Below, one piece after another: positions 27,195-36,343 of a DNA stretch of 64,000 nucleotides (position 1 is the first letter of the stretch; every line of letters starts with the position of its first letter). Position numbers and translations under genes: made by a program. Below the pieces are notes generated by a model. It was not told the DNA's origin and made no database searches. It saw only the letters and a program-made list of their open reading frames with translations. This DNA is from Actinomycetospora endophytica (GTDB lineage Bacteria > Actinomycetota > Actinomycetes > Mycobacteriales > Pseudonocardiaceae). The stretch is taken from positions 1 to 64,000 of the forward strand of contig NZ_JAJNDB010000001.1 in NCBI RefSeq assembly GCF_021026375.1, in the 5' to 3' direction.

Positions 27195-27333
27195 CTCGTG
27201 TCCCCCCGACGGAACGTTCTCGCCGACGTCATCGGGGGCCGTCCGGACCTCGTTACCGGCAGTTCGATGAACGCCCGCCCGTCCCCGGGGCCCCGCAGGG
27301 CCGGGTCTCGGGCTGACCCGGTTCCTGAACGGC

Positions 27334-27617
27334 GTGACCTCAGAGCACGACCGTGACGTCCCACGACGCGGGCTGCAGACGAACGCCGACATCGGTCCGC
27401 TCGAGGCGCTGCGCGCTGGCTCCGAGCTCGCCGCGCTGCTGCGCGGGTGGCAGTGGCAGGCCGTCTTCGCGCCCGACGTGCCGGTTCGTCGTGGGATCAC
27501 GTCGCGACCGCGCTCGGCATCACCGCCGAGCAGGCCCGGTCGGACTATCTCGCCGCCGTCGAGCAGCTGGAGCGCCACGGGCTCGCCGACGTCACCGCTC
27601 ACCGCCCGGTCGACTGA
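27334..27617 (+). pseudogene. Small actinobacterial hypothetical, one-base frameshift
   Basis: Frame 1 from ATG 27334 gives MTSEHDRDVPRRGLQTNADI, EALRAGSELAALLRGWQWQA. Near 27466-27475 the coding moves to another frame: RRAGSSWDHVATALGITAEQ, ARSDYLAAVEQLERHG, ending at TGA 27615. Together they make a roughly 94-residue protein with an HTH-like SWDHVATALGIT segment, a layout known from hypothetical proteins of this group. A sequencing error would restore it. Confidence 0.5.
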
Positions 27618-27725
27618 TCCGGGACCGGCGATCGACCGCGTCATCCGCTCTGGGTGAGGTCCGGCGCCGAGATGATGTCGACGATGACCGCTGACAGCCC
27701 ACCAGCGAGCGGAGGACCACCCGCG

Positions 27726-29090
27726 ATGTCGATCTCCCGTGCGTCTGCCGGCCAGAGAATCACCGCCTCGTGGGCCGCGGAGATCGGCCGCAGCGCCTAC
27801 CTGTGGGGCTGGCCGCTGGTCAACATGCACAACCGGCGCACGTTCATGGAACAACTGCCCGGCCCGGGCCTGTTGGCCGGAATTGTCCATGCTGGGCCGC
27901 CGGGGCGGATCGGCATGCTGCACGACTACATCCGCCCCGAGGAGCGTGTGGTCGCCTGCCCCAACCAGGACGTGGCCTACGGCTTCGGAACCCTCGACGC
28001 CCACCTCGGCCCGTCGGTCGTGCAGGTCCCCGACTTCGGTGACCGGTTCTGGGTCTATCAGGTCGTGGACCAGCGCACCGACTCGTTCGTCCAACTCGGC
28101 AAGATGTACGGCACCGCACCCGGGCACTACCTGCTCGCACCCGCCGACTGGACCGGAGATGTGCCCGAGGCCATGGCGGATGTGTTCCGCTACGACACCA
28201 GGGTCGCCGTCGTCATCCCCCGGGTCTTCATGGACGACACCGACGCCGACCGAGCCGCCATCGTCCCCCTGGTCAACCAGATCAGCGTCTACCCGCTCGC
28301 CGAGTACGACGGCACCATGAAGTCCGTCGAGTGGACCGATGTCCCCACCGACGGCGGTGACGGCGCCGGCGGCGACACCGAGACCCAATGGGTCGACCCG
28401 AACACCTTCTTCGACGCCCTGGACGAGGTACTCGACGAAGTTCCCCCGCGGCACGGCGAGGAAGCCCTCTACGACTGGTACCGCACCGTGCTCGAGGCCG
28501 CCGCACGCGACGCCGACGTCGCCGCAGCGCTCCACCAGGCCGCGCTCGACGCGGACACCACCGTCAGCGAGCTGTTCGAGTTCCGGAACTACGGGCTACC
28601 GGTGGGCCATCACTGGAGCACCCAGCGCTGCGGGGCCGAGTTCGGGAGCGACTACCTGATGCGTACCGCCGTGGGGAAGTCGAACATCTTCGTCAACACG
28701 CCCAACGAGACCACCTACTTCTACCTCGACCTGGACGCCGACGGCGAGCGGCTCCACGGCTCGAACGTCTACACGGTGACCTTCGAGGCCGGTGCGTTGC
28801 CGCCGGTCCGCGGTTTCTGGTCGTTGACGGTCTACAACAAGCACCACTTCTTCCACCCCAACGACCTCGACCGCTACTCGCTGGGCACCAAGAACCAGAA
28901 CCTCACCTGGGGCGACGACGGCTCGCTCACCCTCACTGTCGGCGGCAAGGCCCCCGACGGCCTCCAAGCACACGCCAACTGGCTCCCCGCACCCGACGAG
29001 GAGTTCACGCTCTACCTACGGGCTTACTGGCCCGACCAGACGATCCTCGACGGCACCTGGCAACCACCCGCGGTCACCCGACACCATTGA
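27726..29090 (+). CDS. DUF1254/DUF1214 domain protein
   Basis: 454 residues from ATG 27726, chosen for GGAGGA at 27711-27716; ATG 27672/27675 are alternatives. The N-terminal DUF1254 contains SAYLWGWPLVNMHNRR, CPNQDVAYGFGTLD, RFWVYQVVDQRTDSF and the P-x-x-G-x-Y-x-L-x-P segment. The C-terminal DUF1214 contains NIFVNTPNETTYFYLDLD, GFWSLTVYNKHHFF and NWLPAPDEEFTLYLRAYWP. The family is widespread, often secreted, with no settled function. No signal peptide is seen here. Confidence 0.88.
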   Translation: MSISRASAGQRITASWAAEIGRSAYLWGWPLVNMHNRRTFMEQLPGPGLLAGIVHAGPPGRIGMLHDYIRPEERVVACPNQDVAYGFGTLDAHLGPSVVQVPDFGDRFWVYQVVDQRTDSFVQLGKMYGTAPGHYLLAPADWTGDVPEAMADVFRYDTRVAVVIPRVFMDDTDADRAAIVPLVNQISVYPLAEYDGTMKSVEWTDVPTDGGDGAGGDTETQWVDPNTFFDALDEVLDEVPPRHGEEALYDWYRTVLEAAARDADVAAALHQAALDADTTVSELFEFRNYGLPVGHHWSTQRCGAEFGSDYLMRTAVGKSNIFVNTPNETTYFYLDLDADGERLHGSNVYTVTFEAGALPPVRGFWSLTVYNKHHFFHPNDLDRYSLGTKNQNLTWGDDGSLTLTVGGKAPDGLQAHANWLPAPDEEFTLYLRAYWPDQTILDGTWQPPAVTRHH

Positions 29091-29240
29091 CCGCCGCCCG
29101 AGGTCCGCCACTGCCGAATAGACCTCTCATCAGTCAAGGCGGCGCCGCCGGCGCCGCACCTGGCCCGCTGACCCTTCGGCCTTGCCTCCCGCTCCGCTCC
29201 GGCAGGCCGGGGCCGCGGGCCGACTACCGGTTGCGGAGGC

Positions 29241-29459
29241 TTACTCCAGACCCGAGGTCGAGCCCATTGGCAGGGTCACGAGAAGGCTCGCGGCCATCGC
29301 GGCGGGGCATTCGTAGCCTTCGACGACCTCGGCCTCGACCCACTGCTCGCGCCAGGTCCAGGTCCGCACCTCGCCTTCTGGTCCGAACGGTGAGATCTGA
29401 ACCTGCGACCCCTTCACCCACACACCAGTGGCCCACGGTGCCGCGATAACCGGGCTCAT
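29241..29459 (-). CDS. Hypothetical protein next to the tRNA fragment
   Basis: 72 residues from ATG 29459 (MSPVIAAPWATGVWVKGSQV). Beta-rich N-terminus (QISPFGPEGEVRTWTWREQW) and a hydrophobic C-terminal helix (AAMAASLLVTLPM). No family recognised. Its position 346 bp from the tRNA-Arg fragment fits a cargo gene at the end of an integrated element. Confidence 0.4.
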   Translation of the reverse strand: MSPVIAAPWATGVWVKGSQVQISPFGPEGEVRTWTWREQWVEAEVVEGYECPAAMAASLLVTLPMGSTSGLE

Positions 29460-29804
29460 CGCGGCATCGCTCCCTACCTGGGCACGCCGATGTCGTCGAC
29501 ACCGAGGGCCCGGGCGCACGCTGGGGAGCGGTCACGGAGAGAGACCGGAGCAACCTCCGTTTGCCTGCAGCCCGACCGGAGCCGGTCCAGCAGTCACTTG
29601 CGAAGCTCGCTCCGATGTTCGTAGGGAGCAGTCGCGACCGCTCCAAAGCGGCCCTGAGGAGAAGCTGAGGGGCAAAGTCTCTCTCGATCTTGCTCTGGGT
29701 GCGGGTTTGGGGGCGAACTACCGTCCACCAGTGCCTTGGGTGCGGCTTGAGTCGATCACCACGCGGCCAAAGTCGCTGGTAGCAGGCCTGGCCGACGGAA
29801 AGGA

Positions 29805-29852
29805 CCGTCCTCCTAAAGCGGGTGCCGCAGGTTCGAATCCTGCCGGGGGCGC
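29805..29852 (+). tRNA. 3' fragment of tRNA-Arg (CCU), probable attachment-site half
   Basis: The 3' half of a tRNA is plain: anticodon loop CTCCTAA, then the T arm GCAGGTTCGAATCCTGC and acceptor strand CGGGGGCG. The 5' acceptor strand and D arm are missing, as expected for the tRNA 3' end duplicated at the far side of a tRNA-integrated element. A full tRNA-Arg gene would lie elsewhere. Confidence 0.65.
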
Positions 29853-30165
29853 CCTCCTGACCGGCGGGTTTCAAGTACTGGTCCGACGCAGAGGGTCCAG
29901 GCGAACCCGGTGGACCAGGATCTGCATCGGCCTGGCCAGCCCGGCCAGCCTGGCGTACGGCGAAGGCGGCCAGGACGTCGAGGTCGAAATGCCCCGAAGC
30001 CGCAATTGCTCACGACCACGCTGGGCGCGCCCGGTGGCGTGTCAATGGTGACGATGAGCCGGTGGTAGCGGCGCATCGAGCGACGGCGGCATCGCGCGCT
30101 GCGGCGTACACCGCCCTGGCGAGAGCGGTCGTGCTGGTGGTGGTCATGAGGCAGTGATCGTGGCG

Positions 30166-31221
30166 CTACTGGCGGGTGGGGTCCACCAGACCGACCGCGG
30201 TCCGCACGATCCGGCTGCGCAGCGCGTCCTTGATCTCGGCAATGCGGCTGCGGTCGACGGTGGCTCTCGGCTGCCGGCCGAGGCGGGGGAACAGCGCGGC
30301 GGCGTTGTCGTGGCCGATCGCGGCACCGATCGACTGCCCGAACGGGGTGTGGGCGAGGTGCTCGTCGAGCCCGCCGGTGAAGTAGGAGACCGCGCTGGCC
30401 GGGGCGAAGGGCCAGTCGCTGCCGTAGAGAATCCGCTCGGGGCGGGCGAAGGCGAGCAGTGAGGGCAGCGCGGACGAGCTGCCGGACAGCGCGGTGTCGT
30501 AGTAGAAGCCGCGGAAGTCCTCGAGGGTGTCGCGCGGGCTGCGGCCGGTGTCGCCGGCCATGCCGACCGCCATCCGGTGGGCGGCGTAGGGCACGAACCC
30601 GCCGGCGTGGGAGAGGATCATCCGCAGGTTCGGGTGGCGGGCCACGACGCCGTTGCGGACCAGCAGGTAGGCCGCGCGGGTGGTGTCGAGCAGGAAGTCC
30701 GCGGCGAACGGCGGGATGCCCTCGACCGGCGCGGCCGGCAGCTCGGCGGGGTGGATGAACACCACGAGGTTGCGGCGGTCGAGCTCGGCCATGACCGGGT
30801 CGAAGGCCGGTTCGCCGAGGTAGGTGCCCTGGTGGTTGGCGAGCAGCACCACCCCGTCGGCGTGCAGGTCGTCGTCGGCGTGGGCGATGGCTTCGAGGGC
30901 GGCGTCGACGTCGGGCAGCGGCACCGAGGCGAACATCCCGAACCGCTCGGGTCGGTCCTTGACCAGTTCCGCATGGGCGTCGTTGAGCCGGGCGGTGAGC
31001 TCGCGGGCTTCGACGGGGTCGCCGAGGTGGGTCCCGGGGGTGGACAGCGAGAGGACGCCGGTGGCGATGCGGTGCTGGTCCATCATCGCCACCGCCGACT
31101 CGGGGCTCCACTCGGGCAGGGCCCGGCCTCCGGCTTCGGCGATGCCGTGGCGCTCGAGGGCGGCGACGTAGTCGCGCGGGAGGAGGTGCTGGTGGACGTC
31201 GATGCGTCCGGTGCCGGTCAT
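30166..31221 (-). CDS. Amidohydrolase family protein (ACMSD/resorcylate decarboxylase-like)
   Basis: 351 residues from ATG 31221. Metal ligands: His10 and His12 (IDVHQHLLP), His in VVFIHPAE, His in MILSHAGGFVPY and Asp in RILYGSDWPF. The pattern matches the amidohydrolase_2 group with ACMSD and gamma-resorcylate decarboxylase; members decarboxylate or hydrolyse aromatic or 2-hydroxymuconate-type acids. It follows a truncated extradiol dioxygenase by 46 bp on the same strand, fitting an aromatic-degradation operon that has been damaged. The exact substrate cannot be read from the sequence. Confidence 0.85.
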   Translation of the reverse strand: MTGTGRIDVHQHLLPRDYVAALERHGIAEAGGRALPEWSPESAVAMMDQHRIATGVLSLSTPGTHLGDPVEARELTARLNDAHAELVKDRPERFGMFASVPLPDVDAALEAIAHADDDLHADGVVLLANHQGTYLGEPAFDPVMAELDRRNLVVFIHPAELPAAPVEGIPPFAADFLLDTTRAAYLLVRNGVVARHPNLRMILSHAGGFVPYAAHRMAVGMAGDTGRSPRDTLEDFRGFYYDTALSGSSSALPSLLAFARPERILYGSDWPFAPASAVSYFTGGLDEHLAHTPFGQSIGAAIGHDNAAALFPRLGRQPRATVDRSRIAEIKDALRSRIVRTAVGLVDPTRQ

Positions 31222-31267
31222 GGGATTCCTCGTCCTGTGGTGGGTGTGACGGCCGGGGGAGGTTGGG

Positions 31268-32114
31268 TCAGCCGAGCCCGGTGGCCAGGGTGCGGCTGGC
31301 GGGGTTGTGGGCCGCGGGGGGTGCGACTTCGCGGACGTAGTCCTCGACCCCGGCCCCGGCCAGGGCGGGCACGACGTCTTCGGTGGTCAGCAGGGAGGCC
31401 GCGCCACGGCGGAACTGGTCGAGCTTGTCGATCACTGTCTGCCCCACGGGGGTGTCCCCACACGCTGATGCCCTGATGGGTGACCGGCTCCCAGGTCTTC
31501 TCGTCGACGACCAGCGGGTTCCAGCCGACCTCCCATTCGAATCCCGACGGGGTCTGGGCGTAGAAGGACAGTTCGCGGTCGTTGGTGTGCTGGCCGACGG
31601 CGAGCGCCATCCCGAAGCCGAGCTCCTGGACCCGCTGGTAGGCGCCGACCATGTCGTCGAGCTCGGCGACCTGGACGTTGAGGTGCTGGATGCGGGTGCG
31701 GATGGGGTTCAGGCGCACGCCTTGGGTGGAGGCGACGGCGATGGAGTGGTGGCGCTCGTTGACCCGCAGGAAGCGGATTTTGAGCATGATCCCGCTGATG
31801 GTCTCGTCGATGTAGTCCGAGAGGCGGGCGTCGAAGACGGTGTCGTAGTAGCCGCGCAGCCCGGCGGGTTTGGTGGAGGTCAGCGCGACGTGGCCCATGC
31901 CGCCTTCGCCGGTGACGAAGCGGCGGGTGCGCATCTGCAGTGGGTGCTCGTCGAGCAGCGGCCGAGTGAAGATCTCCTGGGCGAGGCCCTTGGGGCCGGG
32001 GAAGCGCAGCAGCCGCTCGACCTCGCTGCGGGCGGCCTGCTCGGCGCTGCCTTCTTCGACGGGGACGCCGGCGCCGCGCACGCGGTCGATGACCTGGTCG
32101 AAGGCGGCGGGCAT
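31268..32114 (-). pseudogene. Type I extradiol dioxygenase (BphC-like), truncated and frameshifted
   Basis: The two-domain vicinal-oxygen-chelate pattern is present: MGHVALTSTKPAGLRGYYDT, the long linker SDYIDETISGIMLKIRFLRV with NERHHSIAVAS, then IQHLNVQVAELDDM and FEWEVGWNPLVVD (His, His, Glu iron ligands). About 65-70 N-terminal residues are missing before MPAAFDQVIDRVRGAGVPV. At 31441-31453 a frameshift in a C-rich stretch moves the end (VIDKLDQFRRGAASLLTTED to ATGLG) into another frame. It once cleaved a catechol ring; upstream of the amidohydrolase gene. Confidence 0.75.
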
Positions 32115-32483
32115 CGCTCCCCGGTGGGCGCTCCTTCAATCAGCCAACCAGTAAATCGTGCTTGCTAACGGCATCTACGACCCACTTAAGCAAATCGGAG
32201 CGTGGTGCGGCGGTGTTCCTCCGCGACGAGGACCCCGCGACGTCGAGCGAATGGTTAACTTGCGGACCTCTCACCGTTCGGTTTCCGGATACGCGGCTCG
32301 TCGAGGAGGCGGCTTGTTCCGGGTGGGGATGAGCCGATTACTGTAGCGCTCTTGGGGCGCCCGAATCAGCAAACCAGCGGGTCCCAGCATACTGCCGCCC
32401 GCACATAAGGGTCGATGACGCCACTGTCGGGCGCTAGCGGGCTGGCCAGCCAGACGGACTCGCTGACTCAGGGGGAAGCGGCG
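32115..32483. other. Intergenic region, no gene seen
   Basis: Lower G+C around 32140-32290 than the neighbours and no conserved frame. This marks the junction where the 5' end of the extradiol dioxygenase gene was lost. Confidence 0.4.
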
Positions 32484-32756
32484 ATGGTCATGGACGATGA
32501 TCTTCTGATGGGGATCGCGGGCGACGACGCCGGGGCGGTGACGGTGGTGGCAGTGCAGGGCGATATCAAATCCGCGGCACTGGCGCGACTGGCCAAATTG
32601 CTCGGTGCGTTGGCCGATGTGCCGGGTCCGATCGTGATTGATGCTTGCCGCGTGCTGTGCAGGAGCGGCGAGCTGCTGACCATGCTGAGGGCCTTCCAGG
32701 CGGAACGCCATGCCGGCGGTCAATGCTGTCAGCTGCTCGGGATGATCGAATCTTGA
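32484..32756 (+). CDS. STAS-like hypothetical protein
   Basis: 90 residues from ATG 32484 with GGGGGAAG 7-14 bases upstream. VTVVAVQGDIKSAALARLAK, LADVPGPIVIDACRVLCRSG and ELLTMLRAFQAERHAGG follow the strand-helix order of STAS domains. The segment RVLCRSGE replaces the usual D-S-S-G phosphorylation site, so partner switching may be lost. The protein is slightly short for a full STAS domain. It stands alone. Confidence 0.45.
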   Translation: MVMDDDLLMGIAGDDAGAVTVVAVQGDIKSAALARLAKLLGALADVPGPIVIDACRVLCRSGELLTMLRAFQAERHAGGQCCQLLGMIES

Positions 32757-33193
32757 AGTCTCTGCCTCGTAGGCCGTGGCTGGTCCGCAGCTTCTCCTCG
32801 AGCGGCCAGGAGCCGGGTCTGCTGCGTCGCTTCAGGCTGTAGCGGGTGCGGCGACCGGGCTCGGTCTGGTCGAGCGGGGTCCAGGAGCACGCATGTCGGC
32901 TCACTGCGGAAACGCAGAGAGGCCCCGCCGAAGCCCGCTCACCGCGCCCGACCTGAAGTCCCAGCTTGCGAATGAGTGTTGGCGCGAGACCTCGAGGGCT
33001 TACCTTGAGTATCGGGCGCAGGGGCTCGGCCTCGGGCCACGCGGGGATGGTGACGCTTCTGCCACGAGGCGCATCGATGCCGGGCCTCTGCACCAGCGGG
33101 CTGCTCAGGCTCATCCAGTCGTCCTCAGCCTGCGCCCTGACCTGCGACCGAAGGCTCCGCCGGTCGCTGGCAGTTCAAGTTCTCGGTCGTCAG
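32757..33193. other. Non-coding stretch with one copy of a diverged repeat
   Basis: No supported gene. Bases 33010-33085 resemble 40658-40740: both contain CGCGGGGATGGTGAC followed by a CTTC-GCCAC-GCATCGA-GCCG pattern. It may be the end of an old mobile element. Confidence 0.4.
33010..33085 (+). repeat. Diverged repeat copy A
   Basis: About 75% alike by eye to 40658-40740, in the same orientation, with the shared core CGCGGGGATGGTGAC. Not inside a gene. Confidence 0.45.
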
Positions 33194-33922
33194 CTACGTG
33201 AGCCCGTTCGGCTCGATCTGCGGGTCGGTGGTGTCGTCCTGCTGTTGTATCGACTGCCCGAAGGCGCCGACCAGTCGGGTGAACCGGTCTAGGGCTTCGG
33301 GGTCGCCGTCGAGTTCGACACCGAGTTCGGCGGCCCGGCTCGGGTCGAGCATGAACGGCGGAAACGCTGCGGCGTCGGCGCGCAGGATGAGGTCAGGCGA
33401 CCGGTCGGACGGGGGTGCGGCTGGGTCGTCGAGCGAGGTCAGCGACCAGCGCGCGCCGTCGCAAGCGACGCGGTAGATGCCGCCGCCGTCGAGGTGCAGT
33501 TCCCAGCACGCCGGGCTGGGGTCCTGTTCGGTGTGCTCGATGGCCAGGGTGATCGCGCGCAGCAGGTGCTCGGCGTGGAGCCGCTCACCGGGTCGGGGTG
33601 GGCGCGCGGCGTGGCGTTGCCCCCACCAGCTCAGGGCGTCGAGGGCGGGGGCCAGCTCGGCGCCGCTCGGGGTCAGGCGGTACCAGACCTCGCGGCGGCC
33701 GGGTTGGCGGTCGGCGGTGAGCACGCCGGCGTCCTCGAGTTCGCGCAGTCGGACAGTGAGGGTCTTGGGGGTGATGCCGCCGAGGCGATCATGCAGGTCG
33801 GTGAACCGTTTCGCGCCGCTGAGCAGGTCGCGGATCACCAGCAGGCTCCAGCGGTCTCCGACGAGTTCGAGCGCTCGGGCGAGCATGCAGAAGTGATCGT
33901 AGGTGCGCACGTTCCTGGCCAC
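33194..33922 (-). CDS. HxlR-family transcriptional regulator with C-terminal lipid-binding-like domain
   Basis: 242 residues from GTG/ATG at 33922. HxlR winged helix: Cys12 (FCMLARALELVGDRWSLLVI), RFTDLHDRLGGITPKTLTVR, LREL-EDAGVLTADR, VWYRLTPSGAEL. The extra 120-residue C-terminus (DLILRADAAAFPPFMLD, DPEALDRFTRLVGAF) resembles the SCP2-like tail of some actinobacterial HxlR proteins and probably senses a ligand. It diverges from a membrane-protein gene with inverted repeats in the gap; Cys12 could make it redox-sensitive, which is inference. Confidence 0.88.
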   Translation of the reverse strand: MARNVRTYDHFCMLARALELVGDRWSLLVIRDLLSGAKRFTDLHDRLGGITPKTLTVRLRELEDAGVLTADRQPGRREVWYRLTPSGAELAPALDALSWWGQRHAARPPRPGERLHAEHLLRAITLAIEHTEQDPSPACWELHLDGGGIYRVACDGARWSLTSLDDPAAPPSDRSPDLILRADAAAFPPFMLDPSRAAELGVELDGDPEALDRFTRLVGAFGQSIQQQDDTTDPQIEPNGLT

Positions 33923-33932
33923 CGCCCCAGAT

Positions 33933-33969
33933 TACTAGTTGACAGCTAGTATCTCTAAGAGAGTATCTT
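33933..33969. promoter_or_regulatory. Promoter with overlapping HxlR operators
   Basis: TACTAG, seven bases, CTAGTA (33933-33951) is a perfect inverted repeat that encloses a TTGACA -35 box (33939-33944). It is followed by TATCTCT-AA-GAGAGTAT, a second imperfect palindrome over the -10 region (AGTATC, spacer 17). The layout fits repression of the gene at 34007 by the divergent HxlR. Confidence 0.55.
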
Positions 33970-34006
33970 CGCGACACTTCAGTTCCTGGGGCCCGAGGAG
34001 GCAGTC

Positions 34007-34741
34007 ATGTACGACCCCCCTAGTTACATCTGGGCGATCACCCTCACCGGGGTCATCGGCATCGCCGCCGCGACCTGCGGCCTGCTCTACGGCGGCGCGG
34101 TCCGCGCCGAGCTGGGCCGTCGGCGCGCGGCGCTGCTGGCCGGGGGCGCAGCGGTGGTGCTCGGCGGCTGGTTCACCGCAAGCGCGGTGATCGCCGAACA
34201 CGGCATCTACGGCGGCAAGACACCGTGGTTGCCGGTCGCGTTCGCCGGGTTCCTGACCCTGTTGCTGGCCCTGCGCCGAATCCCGACCGTGACGCAGGCC
34301 CTGGCGGCGCCCGGCACCATGACCCGGCTGCCGCTGCCGCACACCTTCCGCATCGCCGGGGTGGGGATGCTGCTCATGATGGCCCTCGGCGAGCTGCCCG
34401 CACTGTTCGCGCTGCCCGCCGGTCTCGGTGACATCGCCACCGGGCTCGCCGCGCCGCTGGTCGCCCTGCGACCCGCCCAGGGCACCGGCCGCCGCCGCGC
34501 CCTGTGGTTCAACCGGCTCGGCACCCTCGACCTGATCGTGGCGATCATCCTGGGTGCACTGACCTCGTTCCAGCTGGTCACCGTCACCCCGGTCAACACC
34601 GCGATCACCGAATTGCCTTTGGCCCTGATCCCCACCTCCGCCGTGCCGCTGCTGCTCGTGCTGCACCTCACCGCGCAGTCCGGACTGGCGAAGCCCCCAC
34701 GAACACCACAGCCCACCGCCACGGTCGCCGCCACCGCGTAA
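34007..34741 (+). CDS. Seven-helix membrane protein of unknown function
   Basis: 244 residues from ATG 34007 with GAGGAG upstream. About seven hydrophobic helices: IWAITLTGVIGIAAATCGLL, AALLAGGAAVVLGGWF, VAFAGFLTLLLAL, FRIAGVGMLLMMALG, LGDIATGLAAPLVAL, LDLIVAIILGALTSF and SAVPLLLVLHLTA. GLGDIATGLAAP and WFNRLGTLDLIVAI are conserved-looking motifs of a hypothetical family. Divergent from HxlR and likely its target. Confidence 0.75.
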   Translation: MYDPPSYIWAITLTGVIGIAAATCGLLYGGAVRAELGRRRAALLAGGAAVVLGGWFTASAVIAEHGIYGGKTPWLPVAFAGFLTLLLALRRIPTVTQALAAPGTMTRLPLPHTFRIAGVGMLLMMALGELPALFALPAGLGDIATGLAAPLVALRPAQGTGRRRALWFNRLGTLDLIVAIILGALTSFQLVTVTPVNTAITELPLALIPTSAVPLLLVLHLTAQSGLAKPPRTPQPTATVAATA

Positions 34742-34940
34742 CAGCGCAGCGGGTTCGCGGGGCCGCTTTCGCGCCGGCTCGCGCTCGGTGATGCGCGGCC
34801 GGTCACCGAGGGCCTCGGCAGGATCCGCTCGGCAACCGTCGCCCAATCGTCGGCTCGACACACCAGGCCATCGGACTTGCCCGCACCATGGCAGCATCGC
34901 GGACTTCTCCGGTGGCGAAGGCTCCACTGCTCTCACGACA

Positions 34941-34973
34941 ACGGCCCGACCATCCAGGCGATGGTCGGGCCGT
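34941..34973. terminator. Strong hairpin, probable bidirectional terminator
   Basis: ACGGCCCGACCATC, loop CAGGC, then GATGGTCGGGCCGT: a perfect 14-bp stem. It lies between the end of the membrane-protein gene (34741) and the end of the converging integrase remnant (35114). Only a short T-poor tail follows, as is common in actinobacteria. Confidence 0.7.
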
Positions 34974-35113
34974 CTTGGTGCGGCTTGAGGCGCAATGCCG
35001 ACCAGACGTGAACGGCCCGCCGCACGGTGTTCAGCCCGCGGGCTTGCACCCGGACGCGGAGGTTAGAGCCCTAGCTTGCCCGCGACCATCGCGGCGATCC
35101 TAGCGATGATCGG

Positions 35114-36183
35114 TCAGGTGCCGAGGTTGCTGGACGGGTTGGTGATCCGGGCGCGGGTGCCCTCTTCGAGGTAACCACGCATCGTCGACGCGGCTCGCCA
35201 GCGGCCGTGACGCATGATCTCCAGTTCGGGGTTGCCGCGGGCATAGGCCTCGGTGGCGAACCCGCGGCGCAGCGAGTGCCCGCCCCAGTCGCCCGCGAGT
35301 CCCATCGCGGAGGCGCGGGTGGCGATGGCGTCGGCGATCGCCCGGCGTGACAGCCGAGTCGTCCGCAAGCAGTCGTGGCCGTCAATCGGCCGGAACGCCG
35401 ACCCCCGGCGCACCCGCGGCGACAGTCCGTCCAGAAAGGCGGTCCAGGCTTGCCACGCCGCCACCGGACAGAGAGCGCTCGAGGCCGCGGCGCTGTCATC
35501 GTCTCTTGATGCGCCACCCGAAGCTGACGGCCGGGGGCGCCACCGGTGGTGGCGGCGATCGCGGCGCAGTGGCAGCCGGCGCCGGCGATCCACACCGACG
35601 CGCCCTGGGCGGTCTGGTCGGTCTTGGACCGGTCCAGGGTGATCGTCAGGCCGTCGTGGCCGGCGGCATCCGACTCGACCCTGACGTCGCCGAGGTCCGG
35701 GGCGGCGAGCTCGGAGCGGCGCAGCGCCGCCTGCCACCCGAGCAGGATCAGCGCCCGGTCCTGCAGCAGCCGCGGGTAGCCGGTTTCCTCGGATCCGGGC
35801 CGGAACCCCGGGGTGGTGACCGGGTCCGGCCCGACCAAGCTCCGCACGGCCTCGGTACGCGCGGCAGCCTTCTGCTTGCCGGGCCGGCTGGTAGTGGGTC
35901 GGTCGGCGAAGTCGCGGCAGATCCCGGCCATCACCGCCCGGACATGGCTGTTCCGCGCCGGGTTCGGCGCCTTTGCTGCCTCGGCCTGATCGCGCACCGA
36001 GATCGAGGCCAGGTAGCGGGCGATGGTGGCCGGCCGCAGCCCTTCCCCCACGGTGATCTGCCCGTCGACGATCATCGTCTCGGGCCAGTCCTCGGGGCCG
36101 GCCGGGCGGGTCCGCGGGGCGGCCAGGTGCGCGAGGTAGCGGGTCCGTTCCTCGAGGAAGGGCGGTGCCCGACTGTCAGACAT
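35114..36183 (-). pseudogene. Tyrosine recombinase/integrase, one-base frameshift
   Basis: From ATG 36183 (MSDSRAPPFLEERTRYLAHL) the frame covers the SAM-like N-domain (GLRPATIARYLASISV) and the first catalytic motif RALILLGWQAALRRSELAAP (Arg). Near the C run at 35531-35545 the coding moves frame and continues as ALCPVAAWQAWTAFLDGLSP, HSLRRGFATEAYARG, MRHGRWRAASTMRGYLEEG, with His-x-x-Arg, His and Tyr. All five catalytic residues can be found once the shift is repaired. It may belong to the element that used the tRNA-Arg at 29805, although 5 kb separates them. Confidence 0.75.
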
Positions 36184-36343
36184 GGGTCGAATTGAGTGTC
36201 GCTCCTCCAGATCATGAGAGTGGGCTCGACGCCTCGAGAAGCTGGTGGTGGCTAGCTCCCGGTGGGCGACGGACCCGATCCGGAGCACGTCCTCCGTATC
36301 ATGTGTGTGCTGTCCGGCCACTCCATACCACCCAGGAGCTGTC

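Noticed and set aside
27195-28535. Long reverse extension of the 26550 ORF
   Set aside because: It is antisense to the DUF1254/DUF1214 gene; the homologous part begins at ATG 27194.
29224-29874. Reverse ORF ending APGRIRTCGTRFRR
   Set aside because: The motif is the antisense of the tRNA 3' half, a well-known annotation artefact.
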